Positions 22,651-32,683 of a stretch of 64,000 bases of DNA are shown piece after piece; within the stretch, counting starts at the first letter, position 1, and each line of letters starts with the position of its first letter. A model generated the notes under the pieces. The model saw only the letters and a program-made list of their open reading frames with translations. It was not told the origin of the DNA and searched no databases. The stretch comes from Porphyra umbilicalis (Eukaryota > Rhodophyta > Bangiophyceae > Bangiales > Bangiaceae): positions 29,601 through 93,600 of the forward strand of contig KV919065.1 in NCBI GenBank assembly GCA_002049455.2. The letters run 5' to 3'. Position numbers and translations under genes: made by a program.

Positions 22651-23952
22651 GCTGTGCCAGGCCCTGAAGCATCTCGTGGCTGATCCCGAGGTCACACAAA
22701 ACTGTCGCACTAACCCAAGCCAATGATATCCCTGCAATGGATTGCAGAGACGTAAACTGTCAAGGTCGGGGTCCTGCACGGGCCTGGATGCTTCTTGCCC
22801 ACGACAATGCTGCACAACAAGGGGACACGCCAAGGCGTGTTCTCGGACCTGAGGTGCGCCGCTCCAGAACTTACCCCGAGTTGCTCTGTAAAGATGATCG
22901 ATGACCGAAGATTTATGTACTTCATGCTACGAGGTATGATGTCGAGCATATTTGAGAAGGGCCGGCCAATCAAAGTGAGCTACGCCAGACGTAGCCCTCG
23001 TGGTGGGTCGGACGTCTCCATGGAATAACGAACTTATCTGGTCGATTGGAGACAACTCGGAGTGACAGGCGAAAGCCTCCGATGATCTGACCGTCCACCA
23101 CCGCGCCGCTGACGAGCAAGACCACTGCAGTCGTCATCCGAGATCGGAGCGCCCGTGTCGATCTCTCCCGGCTCTTGCTGTCGTGCACCAACGTCCCCCT
23201 CCCCAACTGGGCGCCCCCCTACCATGCTGGGTCTTTGAGCCAGTCTTCCAACAGGTATGTTGTGCGCTGTTTGTGGTTGGATCCTCTCCTGTCTATCGTT
23301 TGTTTGTCTGTCATTGGGTGTCTTCCATCGATGTCATTGCACCGGATGTTGCACTACCGTACGGGGAGCCGTCGTTCACTGCCATCTGTAGTAGCTTGCA
23401 TCTGACTCGTGTCTACATGCGCTACCGTCCATGCATGTTTTTTTCCTGCGTATTGTGTATGTCAATCTCCCACTTCCTGAATGGATTTCTCTCTCCCCCT
23501 TCCTCCCTACGTCCGTCCCCAGCTTCGTGCCCTCTCTCTCGTACGTCCCCTATTTTGTTCCGTCGTATCGTTGCTATTGTTTCTTGGTCTTCTTCTCTCT
23601 CGATACCTCGAGCTCTCGTTTGATGTGGGTTTGGATGGTACGTCATCTGTCGCGGTCTTTGTGCCTCGTTCGCGGTACCACCTGCCGACTGGCTCCCCCA
23701 CTTGTGTTGCTGCCGCCGTTGGTACATGGTCACCTATGATAGGTGCACCGCTTGATTAACTTCATGGCCGTAGTCCCAGCCGTAGTCCCTCCAGAAATGA
23801 AACAGAGCCGCGTCGACGAGCAGTGTGCATGGGCCGCCAGTTACCTGTCATCGTCTAGAGATTGGCGCAATAATGATTGACCCTGGTTGACAGGAGTATT
23901 AAATTTGTGTCTCGCGATCGACTAACGTGCGACCTCGAGATCAGGTCCGTGC

Positions 23953-24056
23953 ACCTGAACAACGTTTGTAACAGGAATTCCCTTGTTCAGGCGCCGTGCC
24001 GTAACAGGGGCCTGAAAGGGATTTCCTCCCGTTCAGGATGACCATTGTTCTGACGA
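23953..24056 (-). repeat. Right terminal and subterminal repeats of the 1.5 kb element
   Basis: Mirror of the left end: CCTGAACAA...TTGTTCAGG hairpin at 23953-23991, CCTGAAAGGG near 24010, CCTCCCGTTCAGG at 24025-24037, and the terminal CCATTGTTCTGACGA. Confidence 0.65.
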
Positions 24057-25162
24057 TGGCGGGGACCGACGCGGAGCGCGCGGGGGGGCGTCGCGGGGCC
24101 CCTACTAGAGGGGGGGGGGCGGGGAGGGGGGGTGGTGCGGTCCCCGCTCCCCCCTGCACGGTACCCCTGCGGTGGGTCTGGGTGCCGCCACCGCGGTGGC
24201 CGCGACGGGCTGTGCCAGGCCCCGTGCAGGCGGCGCCAGCTGGAGGGCAGACGTGCCCGCCGACGCGCGCGGCCGACGCTGCACGCATGCGCGCGGCGTT
24301 CTGACGGCGGTGGCGACGCCGTGCCGCCGCCAGACCGTGCCACCGTCGGGGTGTGCCGCCGCGGAGGCGCGCTCCTCCCCCCCGACCCCCACCCCCCCCC
24401 CTTCCCCCCCAGCCACGCGGCGGCCGTGGCGACCGCCCCGGTCCACCTCGGGCGGCCGCCACAGGCGGTCCCGCGTCGCGCGCCCGCATCTGGGCCGTGC
24501 CGCCGTCCGGGACGGGCGCGCAGCAATGGCACCGTGGACCCCCGCGGGTCGCCGGGCGGTCCACAGACGGCCGCCGCCGCGCGACCGCGACCGCGGTCGT
24601 GCACGCCCGCACCGGGGCACGGCGTGCGTTGCCCGCCGATTGGTGGCCCGCCTCCCTCATTTGTGTCTTGGCTGCACCCCCCCCCCCCCCCCTCCTCCTC
24701 TTCAAACGCGGGGCCCCCTGCGGCGCACCACCCTCCTCCCGATGGGCGGGTGGGTGTGCCACGCGAGGGGGACACCACGCGCCGCCGCGGCTGTGCCGCC
24801 GCCCTCTCTCCCACCGGCCGACCGCGAGGAGGCGCGCGGGGGGCCCTCCCCGCGGGCCTGCCGTCGGGGCGGCCTCTTAAGCCCCAAACCGACCTCGCGC
24901 CGCAGCGCACTGCGCGACGGGGGTGTCGTCGCCGCGCTCCTCCGGTCGGGTCTGACGGCCACGCTCACCGTCTTGCCGCCGCGCCGACGCTGTCGCCGTC
25001 TGCCCTCCGACGCCGTTGGCGCGCGCAGCTCGTCCCGCTGCACACGCGTGAACGCTCGTCGCGAGCAGCCCGTCCCGCCGCGCAACGCTGCCTCCCACCC
25101 CCGTATCGCTACCGGGCGGCGGTGCACGCGCCCCCCCCCCCCCCCCCCCACCCCCTGTCGCC
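24057..25162. other. GC-rich upstream region of the 25.2 kb gene
   Basis: About 1.1 kb with no supported gene. The open frames are Arg/Pro-rich shadows, and C runs occur at about 24675-24692 and 25131-25148. It presumably contains the promoter and pyrimidine-rich 5' UTR of the gene starting at 25163. Confidence 0.5.
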
Positions 25163-26818
25163 ATGGACCGGGCGCCACCTAGTGTTCGCCTCTCCCTTTT
25201 TTCCCGCTTTCGGCGCGTCGTGTCTCCCGGCGCGGGCCGGCCCAAGCTGCTGCCCCGCGCCACCTCGCTGCGGTCTTTGCGGCCGCGGCGGTGGGCGGGG
25301 GGGCGGACGGGCGCGACCGACGGCAACCGCGGCGTTGGCGCCGCCGCCACCACCACCACCACCACTGCGGGTGGTGGTGGGACGGCCGCGGGGGACAATG
25401 ACACGCCCTTTCAAGGCATTGGCGGCGCCCATGCGCCGACGATGCAGGGCGTGATGTCGGCCGGGGAGCTCGGCCTTCATGGCGGCAATGAGGGCTCGTC
25501 GATGAGCGCCATTGGCACGGCAGGCGACGAGGACACGATGCCGCCGCCGTCTTCCAGTGCATCTGACGATCCCGACGCCCCCGACACGACGACGGTGATG
25601 GATGGCGACGAGGCGCCTGCGGCGGGTGCGCCGGCTGCCGAGCCGTCCGCCGCTATGGGGGACCGGCGGGGGGTGGTGGACCTTGCTGCTGAGTATGACG
25701 CGCGGGAGGCGGCCGCGCGCGCGCGGCGCGAAGCAGCCGCCGTGGCCCGCGGCCGTGGCGTGGTGCCGCTGCCGGCGCTGTCGGCCGCTGCAGCCGCCGA
25801 CGGGGAGGAGCCGATATCCCCCATTGACAGCGGGGCCAAGGTCGCTGCCCTCATTGACGTGTTTGAACGCACGGGCGGCGTTGTGAGCGCCGTCGGCCTC
25901 GGCGTCGCGCCGGGCAGCAGCGGAGGTGGCAGCGGCGGCGGGGCGGGAGGGACGGCAGCAGACGGCACTGCCGCCGCCGCAGCGGTGCCCGTACCCCCAT
26001 CCGAGTCGTCGACGGTGACGCTGCCGATCGCTGCAGATGTCAGCGCCGTGCCGCTGCCGGCGGCCGCCGACGATGGCGACGTGGTTGGTGACGCGCCGCC
26101 CACATCGGGCGCACCTGGCGGTGCGGGTGCGGCCGCACAGCCAGTCTCGGCCGCCACACCCCTGGAGCCGCCGGCAGCGGCGATGGAGGCGGTCCCCCCT
26201 GGCTCCACCGCAAGCCGCACCTCGTCTTCCTACTCGTCGGGCCCGGCTGTGACGTCGGCGCCCATGCTGACGATTGTCCGCTCGCCGGCCACGGTCGGCA
26301 AGACTGCCAACGGGGGGACGCCCCCGTCGCCGACGGTGCCGACGACGTTACCCACGCGCCGGGACTCTCAGCCGGGGGATGGCGATGCCACCCCCGCCCA
26401 GGGCGAGTCACCCGCGAAAGCGTCAGAAGCGGCGGCCACACCGAACAAGACGGCCGTTGTTGGTGACGGCGGCGTGCCATCCGTCGCGCCGCTGACAGTC
26501 GAGCGTGACGCTGCCGCCGCCACGGATCGTGCAACGGTGCTCCCAGTGGCCCCGCGGGCGCCATCGTCCAACCGCGCCGCTGCGCACGCGGCGGCGGCGA
26601 CGCGCGTGACTGGGGACGGCGGCGGGCAAGGCGGCGGCGGCGGCGGTCAAGGTGGCCGCGTCCGCGGCGGGCCCGTGGCGGCGGCCAAGGCGGCCCGCAC
26701 TCTGTCGCGGCGGGCGCTGCGGCGTCAGCCATCGTCGGCGTCGGTGGCCACGGCCGATGGCGGCACATCGCCGCCGCCGTCGTTGCACCGCCTCTTTCAA
26801 CGGGTGCCCAGGGGATGA
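25163..26818 (+). CDS. Hypothetical disordered protein, 551 aa
   Basis: A single uninterrupted frame from a Kozak-like GCCATGG to TGA at 26816-26818. The first ~55 residues are basic and Ser/Arg-rich without acids (SVRLSLFSRFRRVVSPGAGR), which could be an organelle-targeting or nuclear-localising start. The rest is mostly low complexity Ala/Gly/Ser/Thr/Pro with acids, with a short ordered-looking piece at ~215-245 (SPIDSGAKVAALIDVFERTG) preceded by a charged helix (EYDAREAAARARREAAAVAR). The C-terminus is basic (KAARTLSRRALRRQ). I recognise no domain. It could be a scaffold or regulatory protein. The absence of frame breaks over 1.65 kb argues it is a real coding sequence. Confidence 0.6.
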   Translation: MDRAPPSVRLSLFSRFRRVVSPGAGRPKLLPRATSLRSLRPRRWAGGRTGATDGNRGVGAAATTTTTTAGGGGTAAGDNDTPFQGIGGAHAPTMQGVMSAGELGLHGGNEGSSMSAIGTAGDEDTMPPPSSSASDDPDAPDTTTVMDGDEAPAAGAPAAEPSAAMGDRRGVVDLAAEYDAREAAARARREAAAVARGRGVVPLPALSAAAAADGEEPISPIDSGAKVAALIDVFERTGGVVSAVGLGVAPGSSGGGSGGGAGGTAADGTAAAAAVPVPPSESSTVTLPIAADVSAVPLPAAADDGDVVGDAPPTSGAPGGAGAAAQPVSAATPLEPPAAAMEAVPPGSTASRTSSSYSSGPAVTSAPMLTIVRSPATVGKTANGGTPPSPTVPTTLPTRRDSQPGDGDATPAQGESPAKASEAAATPNKTAVVGDGGVPSVAPLTVERDAAAATDRATVLPVAPRAPSSNRAAAHAAAATRVTGDGGGQGGGGGGQGGRVRGGPVAAAKAARTLSRRALRRQPSSASVATADGGTSPPPSLHRLFQRVPRG

Positions 26819-27516
26819 GGCGCGCGGCGCGTGGGCGGTTGAGGGGCGGTGGCAAGCGGCAAGGGGTCCCCCGGCTTTTGTTTTCTTTTCTTTTTCGTGT
26901 CTTGTTGCTGTCGCGGGGACGACGCTGGGCGTCCACCCCCGTTTGCCACCGCCGCTGCGATTAGGGTGTTGGTGGGCGGGAGGGGGCGCGTGCGTCCCTT
27001 GTGTTTGTGTTGCTTGGACAGACAACATTGTGATTGTTCTTATCGGCTTGTCGGATCGCGACGAGCGACGGGCGACGCACCCAGTGGTCGCATCAAAAAC
27101 TGACAACAAACAGCGTTGGCACTGCCAACGCTGCCAAACTTGGCAGTGCAAAGGATCCAGATGGGGGCTGACGTGCGCGCGCCTGCCGGCACAGACGCGG
27201 CGGTGGGGCTCCGCTAGTGGGTACGTGCAAATGCGCGCCGGCCGAGCTGTGCTCTGGGAGCCGACGTACACAGTGCACGTGGGAGACAAACAGCACGATG
27301 GCTCTGCTGCACGACACAAAGCAAGCGACGCGCCGGGCACCCAGCAACACGAGCCACGAAAACGAGCAGCCCGCGCGGTCAACCGACCCACGACCACGAT
27401 GCTGCCCAGTTTGTAACATTCGCCTCCAACGCCGCTGCGAGTACCCCGCCCTACCCCCCACCCCCCACCCCCCACCCCCCCCCTCCCCCGACTCGCACCG
27501 GCACCGCCGCAGCGGC
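26819..27516. other. Intergenic between convergent genes
   Basis: Contains a T-rich piece after the stop of the 25.2 kb gene (26875-26905) and a local inverted repeat at 27113-27145 (GTTGGCACTGCCAACGCTGCCAAACTTGGC region), a possible hairpin. The bL19 frame stays open through here but shows no conserved sequence. Confidence 0.4.
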
Positions 27517-28302
27517 TCACGGGCGCCCCCCCCCCCCGCCCCCTCCTCCCGCGCCGGCCGCAGCGGCGCCGACCCAAACGTGCTCTCCCGCAGCGGCTTC
27601 TCCCGCAGGTAGTAGAGCTTGGCGCGGCGCACCTTTTTCCGCCACAGCAGCTCCACGTTGCGCACGAGCGGGGAGTAGGTCATCCACCCGCGCTCGACGG
27701 CCACCCCGTCAACGACGTTGCGGAGCACAAAGACGCTGCCGAGGCCCGCCCGCCGCACCCGCATGACGACGCCCGTAAAGTGGGCGAGCGGCGCCTCGGC
27801 CGCGCCCGCCGCGCCCGCCGCTGCCACGGCGGCGGGGCCCCGCACGTAGGAGACGCGGAGGACGTCGCCGGGGGCCATATCCGGCGCGAGCGCCGGCACG
27901 ACGGCGCGGCCCGAGAGGACCATGCGCGCCGCCTCTTCCTCGTTGAGGGCGGCCATGAGGGCGCCCGCGCGCTTAAAGGGGGACTTGCGTTTGGGGTAGA
28001 CGGGCCGCGCGTCGGGCGTGTCCGCGTCGGGGGGGAGGTAGGGGGAGGAGCGGGGGCGGTCCCGCGGGTGCCGCCGCGTCAGCGGCGCGCCGAGCGGCCG
28101 CCCATCCACGTCGACGGGGGGGGGGGTGCGGTCGGGGCGCCCGAGGAGCGTCGCGCCTGCGAGCGTCTTGGCGCCGCGGTGGGAAGGGGGGGGGGGCGTG
28201 CGGCCGGTGGGGGGGCCAGCGAGGTAGGGGGGGGGGGAGACGGCCGGGGCGGCAGAGGTGGCGGCCGCCGCGGACGGCTGCAGCGGCAGCCGATGATAAC
28301 AT
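27517..28302 (-). CDS. Organellar ribosomal protein bL19
   Basis: bL19 sits at the subunit interface of bacterial-type ribosomes. The diagnostic block is ALNEEEAARM..MAPGDVLRV..LAHFTGVVMRVRRAGLGS..FVLRNVVDGVAVERGW, TYSPLVRNVELL and the near-invariant KVRRAKLYYLREK, followed by PLRESTF. The ATG at 28302 gives MLSSAAAAAVRGGRHLCRPG, a presequence rich in Ala/Arg without acids, so a mitochondrial or plastid protein. Two G runs (28227-28237, 28186-28196) require a frame change to join it to the ribosomal part. In the conserved frame translation runs on to 27093, but after the C run at 27526-27537 another frame stops at once (27517), a more natural end. Whether it is mitochondrial or plastid cannot be decided. 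Confidence 0.86.
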
Positions 28303-28878
28303 GGTGGAGAACAGGCGGAGAGCGGAAAGGGATTGTGTCTCAAAGGGTAAAGAGAGGTCGCTCGTGGGGGGTAGTGAAGCAAGGTCAGGCGGGGGCGACG
28401 CGGCGTCGATGGGAAGGGAGGCGTCGTGATGCGCGGAGAAGACCCGATCCGCGACGTCGCGGCAGGCGGCGGCTTGAGTAGTTGCCTATTAGTGGTACAA
28501 GTACGTGCCCAGAGAAGCCTTCGTGTCGATTTGACCATAGAAAGCACAGCTTTTTGGATCAATTGAGGTGCGAAAGATGCAGGATATTCATACTCAGACA
28601 CAGCCCAATGGCCTGGTCAATCTCTGGGTCCAGCGTCATGTGCGGGAGCCCGTTTCGCCCTGACCTGCCACTGCCACGCCTGCAAATTGCAGGCTGCAAT
28701 ACGTGTCCACGACGCCCGCTCCTCTCTGTGCCCTGGCCCCCCCCTCGCCCCACTCCAACCCGTGCCGTGGTCGTTCGCTTCCATCTCTGCGACTCACCCT
28801 CTGCCATCGCTTCGCCGTTGCCCCTGTGCTTCTTCACCCGGCGACGAGCTCGTCGTCCGCCCAACGTCGCGGACGACC
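28303..28878. other. Divergent promoter region between bL19 and the two-exon gene
   Basis: Head-to-head genes share this ~580-base spacer. It is less GC-rich around 28470-28640 and ends in a pyrimidine-rich leader before ATG 28879. Confidence 0.5.
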
Positions 28879-29587
28879 ATGATAGGTCCCGCCGCCACCC
28901 GTCGCGCCGCCCGCGCCACTGCCTCCACCGCTCTCTTTGCAGTGGGCCTGGCGACGGTTATTGGGCTGTCGTGGGCGGCCAACGCGCTCGGGCCGGACAA
29001 GTCGCAACCTTGTGGAACGCTCAACATGGACCATCCGGCGACGCAACATTGCTTCCCCTTTGACGGGTCCCACCACTGTATGCTAGTCACTCGCTTGTGA
29101 TACTGCTCTCTATCTGGCCTCATTTGCATGCAGCTTCCGCGAGGGTTCCTGGCTCTCGCCGGCTACTTGGCGCCAGTTTAGATAGCTGACATGTGCGTTG
29201 CTCCTGCTGTGCGTGCTCTCAAAACGCCAACGCTGACCAACTGCACCTGCCTCTTCCGTCTTGTTCGTTGCGCTTGGTTGTGCGTCTTTTGGTCACCCGT
29301 TCCCCTCCCTCTGCCCAGTCGTTTGCTGCGTCGACATCGCATCCATCAACAACGAGGCCAGCCCCCACGGCAACGCCAACCCCCTCGGCGACGTCATCCG
29401 GGCCGCCTCCACCAACGCCTCCTTCTCCTGGTGCACCTGCTCCGAAGAGATTTGCGAGGAGCAGCTGGGCGGCCGCGTGGCGTGGAACCAAAACGGCATG
29501 GGCTGGCGCGGCTACCGCGCCGACCCGCGGCGCGTGCGTGCGTTCTACACGGGCGTCGGTGGCGATGAGCGCAGTGGCGGGCTGTGA
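28879..29587 (+). CDS. Small Cys-rich secretory or membrane protein, two exons
   Basis: Exon 1 is 28879-29077 and exon 2 is 29319-29587; the 241-base T-rich intron starts GTATGC and ends CCCAG. Splicing joins phase-1 ends and gives about 155 residues. The N-terminus (RRAARATASTALFAVGLATVIGLSWAANAL split by basic residues) is a signal peptide or signal anchor. The lumenal part has Cys in QPCGTL, QHCFPF, VCCVDIA, WCTCSEEIC, and ends WNQNGMGWRGYRADP, VRAFYTGVGGDERSGGL. The even number and spacing of Cys suggest disulfides. I recognise no family. A second copy of the last ~16 residues lies downstream (29789-29857), so an alternative or ancestral terminal exon is likely. Confidence 0.6.
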
Positions 29588-29786
29588 GGGGGCTCGTCTG
29601 GCCTCGCCCTCGGGCTCGCTGTCTCTCTCCTCTGTCGTCGCCTTCGGGCTTGTTTTTGTACATGTTTTTAGAATCGCTACGTGCATATTGTCCAGCAGTC
29701 GCTGTGTTGGTGATGCAAGGCAGGGATCATCTGGAAAAAGACCGGACCAATGCTGGTGCGACTTGTCCATGACCATTGACCCTCCC

Positions 29787-29857
29787 AGCGTACGCTCCTT
29801 CTACTCGGGCGCCTGTGGGGACGACCACCGTGGAGGGTGTAAACGTACTGCCCTTCT
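29787..29857 (+). other. Diverged duplicate of the terminal exon segment
   Basis: After a splice-acceptor-like CCTCCCAG this stretch reads VRSFYSGACGDDHRGGC, against VRAFYTGVGGDERSGGL at the end of the upstream gene. The match suggests an alternative last exon (adding two Cys) or a decayed tandem copy. Confidence 0.45.
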
Positions 29858-30363
29858 CAGACCTCTTGCTACCGAGTTGACCCGCCTGGCGAGGGCAAAG
29901 GCGCTTGTCCCAGACGGCCATGTGACCACGGTCGATGTGATCGTGAAGCGGGTGTGCCGTCCATCCGCGCTCCAGCTTGGATCCAGCGCCATGAAGCATG
30001 TCAGATCCACCCGGCTGACACAACGGCATCCTACCAGTGATTGGACCTCGCATCGCAGATACAGTCAACAGTGGCCAATCGTCGCCTATCATCAAGCAGT
30101 GCGAGAGACCACTCTCCGGCGTGCAGTGGTTCTTCCACCTCGCGTTGCGACGCTCACGGCTGCGGTTCCGCGCCACCGTCACGGCCGCCTCCCCCCCACC
30201 CTCCTATCGACGTCCGCACTTCCGACGCGGTCCTCTCCCGGCCGGTAGCTCGTACGCTCCGTCGCGGGCTGGTCGGCCAAGCTCCTTCCCGCCCTCCAGA
30301 GACCTCGTTCTTTTTTGGGAGCACATCGCCGTCCCCGGGCGCACCCGCCGCCGCCCAGTCACC
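29858..30363. other. Intergenic, upstream of aminopeptidase P
   Basis: No gene recognised. The aminopeptidase frame is open from 30037, but its first 100 codons have no targeting or enzyme features. Confidence 0.4.
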
Positions 30364-32472
30364 ATGGCCCCCGCCGCCGCCTTTGTCGTTACCGCCGCCA
30401 CCCCCGGCCGGTTGGCCGCCCCCGCCGCCGCCCGCGCCGCCACCTGCCGCTCGTCCACCTGGTGGGGCACCCCCGCCGCCGTCACTGCCCATGGGCGGCG
30501 GCGGGCACCCCCCTGCCGCCCCGCCTCGCGGATGCGGATGAGCGCCGCGGCCGACGCCACCCCCGCCGCCGCGGACCCGCCCCCCGCGGAGCGCCTCGCC
30601 GCCCTCCGCAAAGCGCTCGCCCGCCAAGACCTCTTTGCCTTTGTCATCCCCTCGGCGGACCCGCACAACTCAGAGGCGCCGCCGCCCGCCTTTTCCCGCC
30701 GCGCCTGGGCGTCGGGCTTTACGGGCAGCGCCGGCACGGCGCTCGTGACGGCCACGGGGGCCTACCTGTGGACCGACGGGCGGTACTTTTTGCAAGCGGA
30801 AACGCAACTCTCCCCCGACTGGACGCTCATGCGGGCGGGGCTGCCGGGCACCCCGACGCTGCCCGACCACCTCGGCTCGATTGTGCCGCCGGGGGGGGTC
30901 GTCGGCATCGACGCGACCGTGCACTCGGTCGACGGCGGCCGCGCGTTGGCGGCGGCGCTCACGGGCGACGGCGGCCGCCGCGTGCGGACGGTGGCGACCA
31001 ACCCCGTGGATGAGGTGTGGGGGGCGGCCCGCCCGGCGCTGCCGGCGGGGCCCGTGCGGGTGCACCCGCTGGGGGTGGCGGGGGAGGACGTGGCCGCCAA
31101 AGTCGGCCGCATGCGGGAGGCCATGGCCGACCGCCGCGCCGACGCGCTCGCCGTGTGTATGCTCGATGAGGTTGCGTGGCTCCTCAACATCCGCGGGGAG
31201 GACGTGCCCCACACCCCAACGGTGCTGTCGTACGCGCTTGTCACGGCCGACGATGTGCGCTTTTACGTGCAGGCGGGCAAGGTCCTCCCAGGCAGCGACG
31301 CGGAGGCGCACTTGGCCGCCTCGGGCGTGACGGTGTGCGACTATGAGGCGATGTTGGGGGACGTGGCGGCGCTCGCGGCGTCGGGCAAGCGCGTGTGGGT
31401 CGACGCCGCGTCCGCGTCGGTCGCCATCTACGACGCGGCGGCGGGGGTGGAGCGCGCCAACGAGGCTGCCGTCGTCACCGCCCCCTCCCCCGTGTCGGCG
31501 GCCAAGGCGGTGAAGAACGCGGCCGAGTTGGCCGGCATGCGCGCCGCGCACGTGCGCGACGCGGCCGCGCTCGTGCGCTTCCTCTCGTGGCTCGGCGACG
31601 AGGTGCGGGGCGCGCCCGCGGGGGTGCGGGAAACCGCCTCGGCCGACGTCCTCGAGACGTACCGGGCGGCGATGCCCCACTTCCTCACCCCGTCGTTTGA
31701 GACCATTTCCGGGTCGGGCGCCAACGGGGCCATCATCCACTACTCGGCGGCGGGCGCCGGGTCGACGGCGTGCATCACGCCCGACGTGATGTACCTCCTC
31801 GACTCGGGCGGGCAGTATGTGGACGGCACGACTGACGTGACGCGGACGATGCACCACGGCACGCCGTCGGCCTACCAGCGGGGCTGCTTCACGCGCGTCC
31901 TCCAGGGCCACATTGCGCTCGCGTCGGCCGTCTTCCCGCCGGGCACCACGGGGTTGATGCTCGACGCGCTCGCGCGGCTGCCGCTGTGGCGCGCCGGCCT
32001 CGACTACCGCCACGGGACGGGCCACGGCGTCGGCGCGGCGCTCAACGTGCACGAGGGCCCCCACTCCATTGCGCCGCGGCCGGCAGCCAACGGGACGGCG
32101 CTGGCGGTGGGGATGGTCGTCAGCAACGAGCCGGGCTACTATGAGGAGGGCGCGTTTGGCATCCGCATTGAGAACCTCGTGGAGGTCGTCCCCGCCGAGA
32201 CGGTCGGCTCGTTTGGGGGGGGTGGGTACATGGGCTTTCGGGAGCTCACGCTCGTGCCGCTCGACCGTTCACTCATGGACGTGGCGCTGCTGAGCGTCGC
32301 GGAGGTGACGTGGGTGGACGCGTACCACGCGCGCGTGTGGGCCGAGGTGTCGCCGGGGGTGGAGGCGACGGGGGATGCGCGGGCGCTCGAGTGGCTGCGG
32401 AAGAACACGCTGCCGTTGGAGGGTGGGGGGGGGGTGCGGGGGGAGGGGACGGCGGCCGCGACCGTGGCGTAA
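30364..32472 (+). CDS. Xaa-Pro aminopeptidase (aminopeptidase P, M24B)
   Basis: Removes N-terminal residues that precede proline; a two-metal (usually Mn2+) enzyme. The start at 30364 (CACCATGG) gives 702 residues, versus ~620 for eukaryotic cytosolic forms. The extra ~70 N-terminal residues lack acids and are rich in Ala/Arg/Ser/Thr, a plastid- or mitochondrion-type presequence. The creatinase-like N-domain holds GFTGSAGTALVTATGAYLWT and DGRYFLQAE. The catalytic domain keeps all five ligands: Asp480 and Asp491 (DSGGQYVDGTTDVTRTMH), His554 (GTGHGVG), Glu589 (NEPGYYEEGAFG) and Glu603 (IRIENLVEVV); their spacing matches human XPNPEP1 apart from one inserted residue. ALEWLRKNTLP is the usual C-terminal motif. 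The frame is intact over 2.1 kb. Confidence 0.95.
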   Translation: MAPAAAFVVTAATPGRLAAPAAARAATCRSSTWWGTPAAVTAHGRRRAPPCRPASRMRMSAAADATPAAADPPPAERLAALRKALARQDLFAFVIPSADPHNSEAPPPAFSRRAWASGFTGSAGTALVTATGAYLWTDGRYFLQAETQLSPDWTLMRAGLPGTPTLPDHLGSIVPPGGVVGIDATVHSVDGGRALAAALTGDGGRRVRTVATNPVDEVWGAARPALPAGPVRVHPLGVAGEDVAAKVGRMREAMADRRADALAVCMLDEVAWLLNIRGEDVPHTPTVLSYALVTADDVRFYVQAGKVLPGSDAEAHLAASGVTVCDYEAMLGDVAALAASGKRVWVDAASASVAIYDAAAGVERANEAAVVTAPSPVSAAKAVKNAAELAGMRAAHVRDAAALVRFLSWLGDEVRGAPAGVRETASADVLETYRAAMPHFLTPSFETISGSGANGAIIHYSAAGAGSTACITPDVMYLLDSGGQYVDGTTDVTRTMHHGTPSAYQRGCFTRVLQGHIALASAVFPPGTTGLMLDALARLPLWRAGLDYRHGTGHGVGAALNVHEGPHSIAPRPAANGTALAVGMVVSNEPGYYEEGAFGIRIENLVEVVPAETVGSFGGGGYMGFRELTLVPLDRSLMDVALLSVAEVTWVDAYHARVWAEVSPGVEATGDARALEWLRKNTLPLEGGGGVRGEGTAAATVA

Positions 32473-32683
32473 GGGGGGGTGGACGAAGGACAAGGGGATG
32501 GGGGACGCACGTAACGTTTTGATAACCCCGATGCTTGCTTGGGCTCCCGCGCCGCTCTCGCCATGCACACAAACGTCCCACTGGTGTGGTGAACGCCGCA
32601 ACCAACAGTCTTGAGCACACCATCCCGTGGGCCACCGCTCGATGTGTCCGAAAAAGAAAACGCGCAAGGCTGCCAGTCTCTCT
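32473..32683. other. Short spacer between convergent genes
   Basis: About 210 bases between the stop of aminopeptidase P and the stop of the RING-H2 gene; no feature seen. Confidence 0.5.

Larger units (their letters stand above)
22546..24056. mobile_element. Non-autonomous inverted-repeat element with subterminal repeats, 1.5 kb
   Basis: The outer ends match in inverted orientation at 14 of 15 bases: TCGTCAGAACAGTGG at 22546-22560 and the complement of TCGTCAGAACAATGG at 24042-24056. Just inside each end lies a cluster of variants of CCTGAACGGGAGG in both orientations (left: about 22577, 22622, 22638; right: about 23953, 23983, 24010, 24025), several forming hairpins. Clustered subterminal motifs are typical transposase-binding sites of cut-and-paste elements such as hAT and CACTA. 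The interior has no recognisable transposase. No target-site duplication is clear, so the superfamily is open. Confidence 0.65.

Noticed and set aside
30670-32064. 464-codon minus-strand frame antisense to aminopeptidase P
   Set aside because: No motifs; the sense strand has all catalytic residues with family spacing.
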